Shown here: positions 1 through 9,597 of the stretch, in pieces
How the letters are laid out: every line of letters begins with the position of its first letter
How positions within the stretch are numbered: the stretch's first letter is position 1
NCBI GenBank assembly: GCA_964474045.1
Contig: CAYYRC010000013.1
Location: 1-64,000, forward strand
Reading direction: 5' to 3'
DNA: 64,000 nt
From: JACJWR01 sp964474045
Lineage (GTDB): Bacteria > Actinomycetota > Actinomycetes > S36-B12 > UBA10799
Program-made: the position numbers and the translations under genes
Notes under the pieces: generated by a model
Database searches by the model: none
Told to the model about the DNA's origin: nothing
Seen by the model: the letters and a program-made list of their open reading frames with translations, nothing else

Positions 1-103
1 CATCCGGGCCAACCTCGTGTACACGCTGGCCGGGCCCAGGGTCATGGTCTGGCCCGACGACGAGCGCCGCGCCCGCGAGCTCATCGCCCAGCAGCAGCGC
101 TGA
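1..103 (+). CDS. C-terminal end of an unidentified protein (partial)
   Basis: The window opens inside a reading frame (first full codon at base 2) that closes with TGA at 101-103, leaving 33 residues that end in WPDDERRARELIAQQQR. The last 23 bases overlap the 3' end of murA on the other strand. The tail, a short beta-like segment followed by a charged helix, loosely resembles the C-terminus of DUF2007-type small proteins, but 33 residues are too few for an assignment. The frame is judged coding because it is open to the window edge and has strong third-position GC. Function unknown. Confidence 0.4.
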   Translation, partial: IRANLVYTLAGPRVMVWPDDERRARELIAQQQR

Positions 104-1370
104 GCGAGGCCTCGTCCACGCGCTCGATCTTTCCGCCGAGTGCCGTCACGAGATCGGTGAAGTTGGCGTAGCCGCGGTCGATGTGATGGACGTCGAGGAC
201 CGTCGTCACGCCCTCGGCGACCAGCCCGGCCATGACCAGTCCGACGCCAGCTCGGACGTCGGTCGCCGTCACGGTGGCGCCGGTCAGCCGCGGCCGTCCC
301 CGGATCATGGCGTGGTGGCCGTCGGTGCTGACCTTGGCCCCGAAGGCGGCAAGAGCGGAAACGAAGGCGAACCGGGACTCGAAGAGGTTCTCGGTCACCA
401 TCGCCACACCCTCGGCGATGGCGTTCAGGGCGATGAACTGCGGCTGCAGGTCGGTGGCGAACCCCGGGTACGGCAGGGTCCGAATGTCGACGGCCCGCGG
501 CCGCTGCTCCATCCGCACCCGGATCGAGCCCACGCCGGTGTCGACCTGCGCCCCCATCTCGACCAGACGGCGCAGCGGCACCGTCAGGTGCTCTGCCACG
601 ACGTTGTGAATCTCGACGTCACCCATCGTCATCGCCGCCATCGCCGCCCAGGTGCCGGCGACGATGCGGTCCGGCACCGTTGCGTGGACCGTTGGCGACA
701 GGGCCTCCACCCCCTCGATCACCAGCGTCGGCGAGCCGGCACCCTCGATCTGCGCGCCCATGTCGTTGAGCATGGTGATGAGGTCGACGATCTCAGGCTC
801 CCGCGCCACGTTGTCCAGCACCGTGGCGCCATCGGCGAGCACAGCAGCCATGAGCAGGTTCTCCGTCGCGCCGACGCTGGGGAAGTCAAGGTTGAGCCGG
901 GCGCCGCGCAGGCCGTTCGGGGCCGTAGCCACCAGGCTGCCGGGCTGGAGCTCGAAGTCCGCGCCCATAGCGGTCAGACCGGCGATGTGGATGTCCAGGC
1001 CGCGAGCGCCGATCGCATCGCCTCCGGGCAGCGCCACCACGGCGCGGCCGTTGCGCGCCACCAGCGCCCCCAGCATCGAGATGCTCGCGCGCATCTTCTG
1101 CGCCAGCGCCGGATCGATCTCGGATCCCAGCTCCTGCGGCACGTCCATGACCAGCTCGCCGCGCTCGGGGGTGTACTGGACCTCCACGCCGAGGCCGCGC
1201 TCGATGCTGGCCATGACCTCGACATCGAGGATGTGAGGGACCTTGGTCAGCGTCGTGCAGCCGGGCGCGAGCAGGGCCGCGGACATGAGTTTGAGCACGC
1301 TGTTCTTGGCCCCGGGCACCTCTACCGAACCCATGAGCCGCGCGCCACCTGTGACCCGGAACGCTTCCAT
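81..1370 (-). CDS. murA: UDP-N-acetylglucosamine 1-carboxyvinyltransferase MurA
   Basis: Transfers enolpyruvate from PEP to UDP-GlcNAc, the first committed step of peptidoglycan synthesis, in the cytoplasm. The 429-residue product has the usual EPSP-synthase-like length and begins with the typical MEAFRVTGG...PGAKNSVLK stretch. The conserved loop reads RASISMLGALVA then LPGGDAIGARGLDIHI. The residue that is the catalytic Cys115 in E. coli is Asp118 here, the substitution known from Mycobacterium tuberculosis MurA (Asp117) that makes the enzyme insensitive to fosfomycin. The ATG at 1370 lies six bases after a TAGGAT hexamer (1377-1382), so the mRNA is probably leaderless. It diverges from the adenosyltransferase gene. 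Confidence 0.97.
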   Translation of the reverse strand: MEAFRVTGGARLMGSVEVPGAKNSVLKLMSAALLAPGCTTLTKVPHILDVEVMASIERGLGVEVQYTPERGELVMDVPQELGSEIDPALAQKMRASISMLGALVARNGRAVVALPGGDAIGARGLDIHIAGLTAMGADFELQPGSLVATAPNGLRGARLNLDFPSVGATENLLMAAVLADGATVLDNVAREPEIVDLITMLNDMGAQIEGAGSPTLVIEGVEALSPTVHATVPDRIVAGTWAAMAAMTMGDVEIHNVVAEHLTVPLRRLVEMGAQVDTGVGSIRVRMEQRPRAVDIRTLPYPGFATDLQPQFIALNAIAEGVAMVTENLFESRFAFVSALAAFGAKVSTDGHHAMIRGRPRLTGATVTATDVRAGVGLVMAGLVAEGVTTVLDVHHIDRGYANFTDLVTALGGKIERVDEASLSAAAGR

Positions 1371-1475
1371 CGGTTGATCCTAACCTCTCGCTCGACGAGT
1401 TTTCCCTGCCGACGCGGCACTGCGCCGGGACCGCACCGGGGATGCCGGAAGGCACTGCGCCACTAGGCTGCTGCC
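1371..1475. promoter_or_regulatory. Divergent promoters of murA and the cobalamin adenosyltransferase gene
   Basis: The 105-base gap carries two outward-facing -10 hexamers at the same spacing: TAGGAT (minus, 1377-1382) six bases before the murA ATG, and TAGGCT (plus, 1464-1469) six bases before the ATG at 1476. Both fit leaderless actinobacterial promoters. I see no clear -35 element and no cobalamin-riboswitch-like conserved box. Confidence 0.5.
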
Positions 1476-2066
1476 ATGGTCAACCTCACCCGCATCTATA
1501 CCCGAACCGGCGACGACGGCTCCACCGCGCTGGCGGACTTCAGCCGAACGTCCAAGACCGACTCCCGCCTGGGCGCCTACGCCGACGTCGACGAGGCCAA
1601 TGCGGCCCTCGGCGTCGTGCTGGCGCTGAGCGAGGTCGATGCCGACGTCGCCGAGCTTCTGCGCGAGATCCAGAACGACCTGTTCGACGTGGGCGCGGAC
1701 CTGGCGACGCCGGTGGTGGCCGACCCGGAGCACCCACCGCTGCGGGTCACCGAGGCCTACATCGCCCGGCTGGAGGCAGCCTGCGACAAGTACAACGCGG
1801 AACTTGCGCCGCTGCGCTCCTTCATCCTGCCGGGCGGCACTCCTGCCGCCGCCCTGCTGCACGTGGCCCGCACCACGGTGCGGCGCGCGGAGCGGACAAC
1901 CTGGCAGGCCCTGCACGAGCACGGACCCAGCATGAACGCCCTGCCCGCGCAGTATCTCAACCGACTGTCGGACCTGTTGTTCATCCTGTGCCGCTACGCC
2001 AACCGCGAGGACGGCGACGTGCTGTGGGAGCCCGGCCGCGAGCAGGGCGGCAAGCCGACCGGCTAG
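1476..2066 (+). CDS. Cob(I)alamin adenosyltransferase, PduO type
   Basis: Converts cob(I)alamin and ATP to adenosylcobalamin, cofactor of enzymes such as methylmalonyl-CoA mutase. The 196-residue product shows the PduO/ATR family hallmarks: N-terminal IYTRTGDDGSTAL (the ATP-binding T-x-x-GD-x-G-x-T loop) and LGAYADVDEANAALG, a mid-protein FILPGGTPAAALLHVARTTVRRAER with the conserved Arg-Glu pair, and a C-terminal LNRLSDLLFILCRYAN. The ATG at 1476 is preceded by a TAGGCT -10 at six bases. Its TAG stop overlaps the TAG stop of atpC in a shared CTAG at 2063-2066. In M. tuberculosis the homologous gene also sits between atpC and murA, so the position is conserved. Confidence 0.93.
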   Translation: MVNLTRIYTRTGDDGSTALADFSRTSKTDSRLGAYADVDEANAALGVVLALSEVDADVAELLREIQNDLFDVGADLATPVVADPEHPPLRVTEAYIARLEAACDKYNAELAPLRSFILPGGTPAAALLHVARTTVRRAERTTWQALHEHGPSMNALPAQYLNRLSDLLFILCRYANREDGDVLWEPGREQGGKPTG

Positions 2067-2464
2067 CGCAGGTGCGTGGTGGTGGACTTCGCCGCCACGC
2101 TCAGGCGCACCTGGGCGCGCTTGAGCCGGGCCTTGGACGCCTCGTCGTCGTCGGCGGGGGTGCCGATCTCGCTCTCGGCGCGCTTCTCGCGCTCGATGTT
2201 GATGTCTTTGCCGAGCTCGGCGGACTCCGCCAGGATGATGACGTTGTCGCGGTCGATGGTGACGAACCCGCCGTGCACGGCCGCGTAGATGTCGCCGTCA
2301 GCTGTCCGGATCAGCACCGGGGCGTCCTTCAGGATGGCCATACCCGGGGAGTGCTTGGGCATGATGCCGACGCTCCCCTCCAGCGTCTCGAGCGTCACCA
2401 GCGTCGCGGCACCGGTGAAGAGCTCCTTGTCGGTGGCGACCAGGCGCACCGTCAGTTCGGACAT
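2063..2464 (-). CDS. atpC: ATP synthase F1 epsilon subunit
   Basis: Central-stalk subunit that couples the c-ring to the F1 motor and restrains ATP hydrolysis. The 133-residue product has the N-terminal beta-sandwich (MSELTVRLVATDKELFTG, LEGSVGIMPKHSPGMA) and a charged C-terminal helical segment with REKRAESEIG and ARLKRAQVRLS. Last gene of the ATP synthase operon, 48 bases after atpD; its stop codon overlaps that of the convergent adenosyltransferase gene. The ATG at 2464 is the only plausible start. Confidence 0.97.
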   Translation of the reverse strand: MSELTVRLVATDKELFTGAATLVTLETLEGSVGIMPKHSPGMAILKDAPVLIRTADGDIYAAVHGGFVTIDRDNVIILAESAELGKDINIEREKRAESEIGTPADDDEASKARLKRAQVRLSVAAKSTTTHLR

Positions 2465-2512
2465 TCCGCTCTCCTGTCTGCGAGATCGTCAAGTGCTGCC
2501 GGCAGCGGCACG

Positions 2513-3961
<1,449 letters not shown>

Positions 3962-3965
3962 GTAC

Positions 3966-4919
3966 TCAGCTCCCTGCTGTTGCGGAGGCGAGGGCGTCGG
4001 CGCCGCCGACGATCTCGCTGATCTCCTGGGTGATCTCGGCCTGGCGGGCCGCGTTTGCTTGTCTGGTCAGGCTCTTGATGAGGTCTTCGGCGTTCTCGGT
4101 CGCCGAGGACATGGCGCGCTGGCGGGCTGCGTGCTCGGAGGCGGCCGACAGCAGCAGCGCGGTGTAGATCAGGTGCGCGAGGTACTTGGGAAGCAGGTCG
4201 TCGAGCACGGCGTCAACGCCGGGCTCGAAGTCGTACAGGGGCAGCGCGGCTGAGCCGCCCTTGTTGTCGCCGCCGGTGATGACGGCCTGCGAGGTGTCCA
4301 CCGGGACGTCGACGACCTCCAGCGGCAGCATCCGCCGCACGCGGACCTCTTGGTTGACCCGGTTGACGAAATGCGTGTACACGACTTGGATCTCGTCCAC
4401 CCCGCCGGCGGTGTCGTCACGCAGGAAGGCCTCCTGCAGCGCCTGGGCGATCTCTTTGGCGTCCTCATAGGTCGGGTCGTCGGAGAAGCCCGTCCAGGAC
4501 TTCTCCACGTGGCGCTCGCGGAACTTGTAGAACGACACACCCTTGCGGCCGATGACGAAGGGCACCGGCGTGATGCCCTTGGACCGCAGGTTCTCCGCCA
4601 GCGCATCCGCGGCCTTGATGGCGTTGGAGGAATACGCGCCGGCCAGGCCGCGGTCGGCGGTGATGAGCACGATCGCCGCCCGCTGCTCGCCCTCGATGGT
4701 GGGCTCGGTGGCGAGCAGGGGGTGGTTGATCGTCGGCGTGTGCGCAGCCGCCAGGCCGATGGAGCGGAGCAGCTCGCGGGCGTAGGGCAGCGCCATGTCG
4801 CACGCCTGCTGCGCCTTCACGATCCGCGAGGATGCGATCAGCTCCATCGCCTTCGTGATCTTCTTGGTCGCCTGGACGGAGCGGATGCGCCGCCGATAGA
4901 CCCGGAGTTGGGCTCCCAT
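3966..4919 (-). CDS. atpG: ATP synthase F1 gamma subunit
   Basis: Rotor shaft of F1. The N-terminal MGAQLRVYRRRIRSVQATKKITKAMELIA and the C-terminal SEHAARQRAMSSATENAEDLI coil with RQANAARQAEITQEISEIVGGA are the conserved antiparallel coiled coil. At 317 residues it is about 30 longer than the E. coli protein, as usual in actinobacteria, where a short extra loop modulates hydrolysis. Lies nine bases after atpA and four before atpD, inside the ATP synthase operon. Confidence 0.98.
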   Translation of the reverse strand: MGAQLRVYRRRIRSVQATKKITKAMELIASSRIVKAQQACDMALPYARELLRSIGLAAAHTPTINHPLLATEPTIEGEQRAAIVLITADRGLAGAYSSNAIKAADALAENLRSKGITPVPFVIGRKGVSFYKFRERHVEKSWTGFSDDPTYEDAKEIAQALQEAFLRDDTAGGVDEIQVVYTHFVNRVNQEVRVRRMLPLEVVDVPVDTSQAVITGGDNKGGSAALPLYDFEPGVDAVLDDLLPKYLAHLIYTALLLSAASEHAARQRAMSSATENAEDLIKSLTRQANAARQAEITQEISEIVGGADALASATAGS

Positions 4920-4927
4920 CGCGTCGC

Positions 4928-6568
4928 CTAGGCCCGCACGGGGCGCTGGATGGTCTCGTGCTCGATCTCCGAGTCGGCCAGCGGCTCGGCCGAGGCCTCA
5001 TGTCCGAGCAGGGTGCCGTCGGCGGTGGTGAAGCCCTTCTTGAAGTCGGCGATGGCCGACTTCAACTGCGTCACGCTGTCGTCATTGAGGTCACCGGAGT
5101 CGCGGATGCTGGCCAGGACGCCGGGGTGCTCGCGCTCCAACGCGTCCAGGAACTCCTTCTCGAACCGGCGCACATCGGCAACCGGGACATCGTCGAGCTC
5201 GCCATCAGTGCCGGCCCAGATGCTCACGACGGCCTTCTCCATCGGGAAGGGGTCGTTCTGCGGCTGCTTGAGCAGCTCCACCAGGCGGGATCCCCGCTCC
5301 AGCTGGGCCTTCGAGGCCTTGTCGAGGTCGGAGCCGAAGGCCGCGAAGGCCTCCAGCTCGCGGAACTGCGCGAGGTTGAGGCGCAGTGAGCCGGCGACCT
5401 TCTTCATGGCCTTGGGCTGCGCCGAGCCGCCGACGCGGGACACCGAGATGCCGACGTTGATCGCCGGGCGGACGCCCGAGTTGAACAGGTCGGTCTCGAG
5501 GAAGACCTGGCCGTCGGTGATCGAGATGACGTTCGTCGGGATGTAGGCCGAGACGTCGTTGGCCTTGGTCTCGATGATCGGCAGGCCGGTCAGCGAGCCG
5601 CCGCCGAGCTCGTCGCTCAGCTTGGCGCAGCGCTCGAGCAGCCGCGAGTGGAGGTAGAACACATCGCCGGGGTACGCCTCGCGGCCCGGCGGGCGGCGCA
5701 GAAGCAGGGACACGGCGCGGTACGCCTCGGCCTGCTTGGAGAGGTCGTCGAAGATGATCAGGGCGTTCTGGCCCTCGTACATCCAGTGCTGGCCGATCGC
5801 GGAGCCGGTGAAGGGAGCGAGGTACTTGAAGCCCGCGTTGTCAGACGCCGGCGCGGCCACGATGGTGGTGTACTCCAGGGCACCGAACTGCTCCAGGGTG
5901 CCGCGCACCGCAGCGATCGTGGAGCCCTTCTGGCCGACGGCGACGTACACGCACTTGACGGCCTTGGTGGGGTCGGCGGCGCGGTTGTCCCAGGCGGCCT
6001 TCTGGTTCAGGATCGTGTCCAGGGCCAGGACGGTCTTGCCGGTCTGGCGGTCGCCGATGATGAGCTGGCGCTGGCCGCGGCCGATGGCCGTCATGGCGTC
6101 GACGGCCTTCCAGCCCGTCTCCAGCGGCTGCTTCACGGGCTGGCGCTGCACGACCGTGGGCGCCTGCACCTCCAGCGCCCGCTCGGCCTCGGACTCGATC
6201 GGGCCGAGCCCGTCGATCGGCTCGCCGAGCGGGTTCACCACCCGTCCCAGGAAGCCGTCGCCGACGGGCACCGACAGCACCCGACCGGTCCGCTTGACCT
6301 GCTGACCCTCCTCGATGTGCGCGGAGTCGCCGAGCAGCACGCAGCCGATCTCGCGCACGTCCAGGTTCAGGGCGAGACCCAGCAGGCCGCCCTCGAACTC
6401 GAGCAGCTCGTTGGTCATCGCGGAGTGCAGGCCCTCGACCCGCGCGATGCCGTCGCCGGTCTCGAGCACCCGGCCGATCTCCTCGCTGGAGTTCTCCGGG
6501 GTGAATCCGGCGACGTTGCGCTCGATCGCCTCGCGAATCTCCTCGGGGGAGATCGTCAACTCAGCCAT
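4928..6568 (-). CDS. atpA: ATP synthase F1 alpha subunit
   Basis: Non-catalytic nucleotide-binding subunit of F1. The 546-residue product has the Walker A motif GDRQTGKT at 172-179 and the signature PAINVGISVSRVGGSAQ. Compared with the 513-residue E. coli protein it has a C-terminal extension (about the last 35 residues, ending EIEHETIQRPVRA). Such tails occur in mycobacterial alpha subunits, where they help suppress ATP hydrolysis; the same role here is inference. The ATG at 6568 opens with the standard MAELTISPEEIREAI. Confidence 0.99.
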   Translation of the reverse strand: MAELTISPEEIREAIERNVAGFTPENSSEEIGRVLETGDGIARVEGLHSAMTNELLEFEGGLLGLALNLDVREIGCVLLGDSAHIEEGQQVKRTGRVLSVPVGDGFLGRVVNPLGEPIDGLGPIESEAERALEVQAPTVVQRQPVKQPLETGWKAVDAMTAIGRGQRQLIIGDRQTGKTVLALDTILNQKAAWDNRAADPTKAVKCVYVAVGQKGSTIAAVRGTLEQFGALEYTTIVAAPASDNAGFKYLAPFTGSAIGQHWMYEGQNALIIFDDLSKQAEAYRAVSLLLRRPPGREAYPGDVFYLHSRLLERCAKLSDELGGGSLTGLPIIETKANDVSAYIPTNVISITDGQVFLETDLFNSGVRPAINVGISVSRVGGSAQPKAMKKVAGSLRLNLAQFRELEAFAAFGSDLDKASKAQLERGSRLVELLKQPQNDPFPMEKAVVSIWAGTDGELDDVPVADVRRFEKEFLDALEREHPGVLASIRDSGDLNDDSVTQLKSAIADFKKGFTTADGTLLGHEASAEPLADSEIEHETIQRPVRA

Positions 6569-6618
6569 GTCTTCCTTCTCGTGTCTTCGTCTTCAGCAAG
6601 CGGACGGTGGGGTGTTGT

Positions 6619-7440
6619 TCAGCTGGTGAGCCGGCGACGAGCCTGCTCGATGCGGTTGGACAGGGTGCCATCGATGAGCTCATCGCCGATGCGTACCTCG
6701 ATGCCGCCGACCACGGTCGGGTCCACGGTGACGTTGACGAGCACATCACGACCACGGATGCCCGACAGGGCGGCGGCCAGACGCTGCTTCTGCGACTCGT
6801 CCAGGGCGGCCGCCGAGCGCACCTCGGCGACGATCCGGTTGCGCCGGACCGCGGCCAGCGCCGACGCCTGCTTGATCGCCGTGCTCATGCGGCGCCCGCG
6901 TAGGTGTCCGGCGAGGTAGACAAGCAACTCCGAGGTGATCGGATCGGCCTTGCCGTCCACCAGGTCCTCGACGATGCCGGTCTTAACCTCGGCCGAGGTG
7001 GCGGGGTCGGTGAGGGCCATCTGCAGCTGCGGGCTGGCATCCAGCGACCGGCCGAAGCGGAAGAGCTCCTCCTCCACCTGGTCCAGGCGCCCGGTCTTCT
7101 CGGCCGACATGAAGAGGAGCTCCTCGCCGGCCGCCTCCAGGGCCTCGGACATGTCGCCCGGGCTGGACCAACGCGAGTTGATGACCTCAGACACGACGTC
7201 CCGGCTGAGCTGCGGCACCCGCTCCCCGAATACCTGCGCGAGCACGCCGTCCTTCACCTGGCGCGGGGTGGCGGTGTCAGCCCACAGCGTGCGCAGGGTG
7301 CGCTCGCTGTCGGTCGCGGACACCACCGTCAGCACTCCCGTGCCGGCATCGCCGAGGAAGTCGGTCTGGGTCGGATCGTCGTAGATCGCCTCCAGCCGCT
7401 CGGCGAGCTGTTTCTGGGAAGTCCTGCTCGCGCCCAGCAT
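6619..7440 (-). CDS. atpH: ATP synthase delta subunit
   Basis: Peripheral-stalk subunit joining F1 to the b subunits. At 273 residues it is much longer than the 177-residue E. coli protein but typical of actinobacteria, where an N-terminal helical bundle is added. The C-terminal OSCP-like part is recognisable (VRSAAALDESQKQRLAAAL, then VDPTVVGGIEVRIGDELIDGTLSNRI). It is a separate gene, not the b-delta fusion of mycobacteria. The ATG shares one base with the TGA of atpF (TGATG), so translation is coupled. Confidence 0.97.
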   Translation of the reverse strand: MLGASRTSQKQLAERLEAIYDDPTQTDFLGDAGTGVLTVVSATDSERTLRTLWADTATPRQVKDGVLAQVFGERVPQLSRDVVSEVINSRWSSPGDMSEALEAAGEELLFMSAEKTGRLDQVEEELFRFGRSLDASPQLQMALTDPATSAEVKTGIVEDLVDGKADPITSELLVYLAGHLRGRRMSTAIKQASALAAVRRNRIVAEVRSAAALDESQKQRLAAALSGIRGRDVLVNVTVDPTVVGGIEVRIGDELIDGTLSNRIEQARRRLTS

Positions 7441-7991
7441 CAGGCCTGCCCTGCGGCGGTGCTGGACTCGAGGCCCGAGATGAAGCGGTCCACCACACGA
7501 CGGGTCGCGTCGGTGTCGGCCACGTTCTCCCCGACGATCTTGCCCGCCAGGTCGACGGCCATAGAGCCCACGGAGGACTGCAGGTCGGCCATGGCCTTGG
7601 CCCGGTCGGCCTCGATCGCGGCGTTCGCCTGGTCGGTGACCTGCTTGGCGGCCACCACGGCCTCCTGCCGAGCCTCGTCGATGATCTGCGCCTTCTCGGC
7701 CTGCGCCTGTGTGCGGATCTCGGCTGCCTGCTGGCGAGCCTGGTCGAGCTCCGCCTCAAGCTGCTTGCGCAGCTCGGCCGTCTCGGCCTGGGCCCGCTCG
7801 GCCTTCTCGATCCCGCCGGCGATCGCCTGTTCGCGCTCGTCGAGGATCCTCTTGACGTTCGGCAGGGCGACCTTGGCGAGCACGGCGAGGACGATGGCGA
7901 ACGCGACCAGGGCGATGATGAATTCGTACAGCGGAATGCGGAGTACGTTGAACTCCTCTTCCGCTGCGATCAGCGTGGTCAGAACGTCCAT
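7440..7991 (-). CDS. atpF: ATP synthase Fo subunit b
   Basis: Peripheral stalk of the ATP synthase. The 183-residue product has one N-terminal membrane segment (YEFIIALVAFAIVLAVLAKV, about residues 23-42) followed by a long Ala/Glu/Gln-rich coiled coil, the standard b-subunit architecture. Begins with ATG 19 bases after atpE and overlaps atpH by one base. Confidence 0.97.
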   Translation of the reverse strand: MDVLTTLIAAEEEFNVLRIPLYEFIIALVAFAIVLAVLAKVALPNVKRILDEREQAIAGGIEKAERAQAETAELRKQLEAELDQARQQAAEIRTQAQAEKAQIIDEARQEAVVAAKQVTDQANAAIEADRAKAMADLQSSVGSMAVDLAGKIVGENVADTDATRRVVDRFISGLESSTAAGQA

Positions 7992-8010
7992 GGTCTGTGC
8001 CCGGCCCGGA

Positions 8011-8256
8011 TCAGGTGCCGAAGACGAACGGGGCGACGAAGCCGATCAGCGCCAGGGCCTCGGCCAGGGCGAAGCCGAGCAGCATGTTCTGCCGGATGAC
8101 GCCGTAGGCCTCGGGCTGGCGGGCGATGGCCTGCACACCGTTACCGAAGATCAGTCCGATGCCGATGCCGGGGCCGATGGCCGCGAGGCCGTAGCCGATG
8201 GAACCGACCGAGCCGGTCACGCCCTCAGCGGCGATCAGGTCGAGCACTGATTGCAT
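8011..8256 (-). CDS. atpE: ATP synthase Fo subunit c
   Basis: Proton-carrying ring subunit. The 81-residue product is a two-helix hairpin: a first helix rich in Gly and Ala (GYGLAAIGPGIGIGLIFGNG), the polar loop RQPEAYG, and a second helix with the ion-binding Glu66 in FALAEALALIGFV. The surrounding residues look like the proton-binding rather than the sodium-binding type. The ATG at 8256 follows an AAGGA Shine-Dalgarno-like element. A strong hairpin sits in the preceding intercistronic gap. Confidence 0.98.
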   Translation of the reverse strand: MQSVLDLIAAEGVTGSVGSIGYGLAAIGPGIGIGLIFGNGVQAIARQPEAYGVIRQNMLLGFALAEALALIGFVAPFVFGT

Positions 8257-8277
8257 CTCTTCTATTCCTTCTTGTTC

Positions 8278-8306
8278 GGCCCCGCGGACTCCCCGCGGGA
8301 ACGGGC
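8278..8306 (-). promoter_or_regulatory. Intercistronic hairpin between atpB and atpE
   Basis: CCCGCGG (8281-8287) and CCGCGGG (8293-8299) form a perfect 7-base-pair stem with a 5-base loop, extended by outer GGCC/GGCC pairing. It lies in the 92-base gap just upstream of the atpE ribosome-binding site and has no T run, so an mRNA-stability or translation-boosting role for atpE is more likely than termination. The role is inference. Confidence 0.45.
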
Positions 8307-8348
8307 CTGGTGGTGCTTGCTGGGTGGTTGGTCTGGTCGCGGACCGGC

Positions 8349-9203
8349 TCAGTGCTCCGCGTGGAGCGAGCCGGCTATGTACACGCTCGTCAGGAGCGTG
8401 AAGATGTAGGCCTGCAGGGTGATGATCAGCAACTCGAAGCCCGTGAGCACCGTCGTCATGAGGAACGAGGTCGCCGACCCCACGATCCCGATGAACGAGA
8501 AGCTGGCCAGGTAGAACGTGGCAACGGTGAAGATCGTCAGCAGCAGGTGGCCGGCGAACATGTTGGCGAAGAGTCGAATCGCCAGCGTGAACGGCCGGAT
8601 GAAGACGTTGGACAGCAGCTCGATCGGGGCGAGCAGCACGTAGATGGGCTTGGGCAGGCCTGGCGGGAACATCATGTTCGTGAAGAACTTGATCGGCCCC
8701 TGGTGCTTGAGGCCCAGGAACATATAGATGATCCAGACCATGATCGCCAGCGCGGCCGGGAAGGCGATGCGCGAGGGCACCGGGAACTGCGCCCCGGGGA
8801 TGACTTCCCAGATGTTCAGGATGAAGACGAAGAAGAAGAGCGAGAAGAGGAACGGCACCCACTTGTCGCCGTCCTTGCCGATCGTCTCGCGGGCGATGCC
8901 GTCGCGGATGAACAGGTAGCCCATCTCGCCCAGGCTCTGCACCTTGCCGGGGATCAGACGCGGCTTGGCGAAGGCGACCAGGAAGAAGATGATGATGATC
9001 GCCGAGCCCAGGATGGCGAGCACGACCGGCTTGGACATCTCCCAGTGGATGCCGAACAGGTCGAACGTGAAGTACGGGTGGAGGTCGAAGATCGCGGTGG
9101 TCGGAGCCGGGAAGCCACACCCCTGATCGTTGCCCAGGTGTGCGTTCTCGCACCCGGGCTGGACATCGCTGGCCAGGACTTGAGCTGCAATCCCGCTAGC
9201 CAA
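8349..9203 (-). CDS. atpB: ATP synthase Fo subunit a
   Basis: Membrane stator forming the proton half-channels. The 284-residue product has several membrane helices and the essential Arg210 in FTLAIRLFANMFAGHLLL. The start is TTG at 9203: no ATG or GTG occurs before the conserved region, and a GGAGG Shine-Dalgarno lies six bases upstream of this TTG. Residues 1-35 contain Cys18 and Cys29, also seen in related actinobacterial proteins. It follows the AtpZ-like gene after 74 bases. Confidence 0.97.
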   Translation of the reverse strand: MASGIAAQVLASDVQPGCENAHLGNDQGCGFPAPTTAIFDLHPYFTFDLFGIHWEMSKPVVLAILGSAIIIIFFLVAFAKPRLIPGKVQSLGEMGYLFIRDGIARETIGKDGDKWVPFLFSLFFFVFILNIWEVIPGAQFPVPSRIAFPAALAIMVWIIYMFLGLKHQGPIKFFTNMMFPPGLPKPIYVLLAPIELLSNVFIRPFTLAIRLFANMFAGHLLLTIFTVATFYLASFSFIGIVGSATSFLMTTVLTGFELLIITLQAYIFTLLTSVYIAGSLHAEH

Positions 9204-9277
9204 GGCCCGCCTCCGTTCGTCGCGCCGGATCGCGCCGGCGCCCGTGGCTCCGACCGGTCCCGCTGTTTGGACTCGAC

Positions 9278-9523
9278 TTAAGTATCAGTGCCGTCGGGGC
9301 CGGCATCGCTGCGCGAGACCCGAACGTGAACGAGGTAGAGGCTCAGGGCGGCGCCGATGACGACGCCCATCGCCACGAGTGCCGACCGGTGCCCCAGCCA
9401 GAGGCTGAGCAACCATCCGATTCCGCCGTAGAGCAGGATGCCGGCGATGATCCGGCTCATGCTCATCCAGGCTTCGTTGGCAGTCGAGCGGTCCCGTTCG
9501 AGTCCGTCGCCTGTAGTCGCCAT
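9278..9523 (-). CDS. AtpZ/AtpI-like small membrane protein
   Basis: An 81-residue protein with two predicted membrane helices (SRIIAGILLYGGIGWLLSLWLG and SALVAMGVVIGAALSLYLVH) and a polar C-terminal tail. The helix pair and its place at the head of the ATP synthase operon fit the AtpI/AtpZ-type accessory family, thought to aid c-ring assembly or ion supply. It is distinct from the longer AtpI-like gene just upstream, so the operon carries two such proteins. ATG start at 9523. Confidence 0.7.
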   Translation of the reverse strand: MATTGDGLERDRSTANEAWMSMSRIIAGILLYGGIGWLLSLWLGHRSALVAMGVVIGAALSLYLVHVRVSRSDAGPDGTDT

Positions 9524-9597
9524 CGCGATCCGTAACTTATCAGCAGCAGGTTAGTGGTGTGTAAGCGGCCACGCCGTGCGGGCGGCTGAACAGTGTG

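Noticed and set aside
1371..1475. Possible cobalamin riboswitch before the adenosyltransferase
   Set aside because: The start is six bases from a -10 hexamer, leaving no leader, and no B12-box-like conserved stretch is present.
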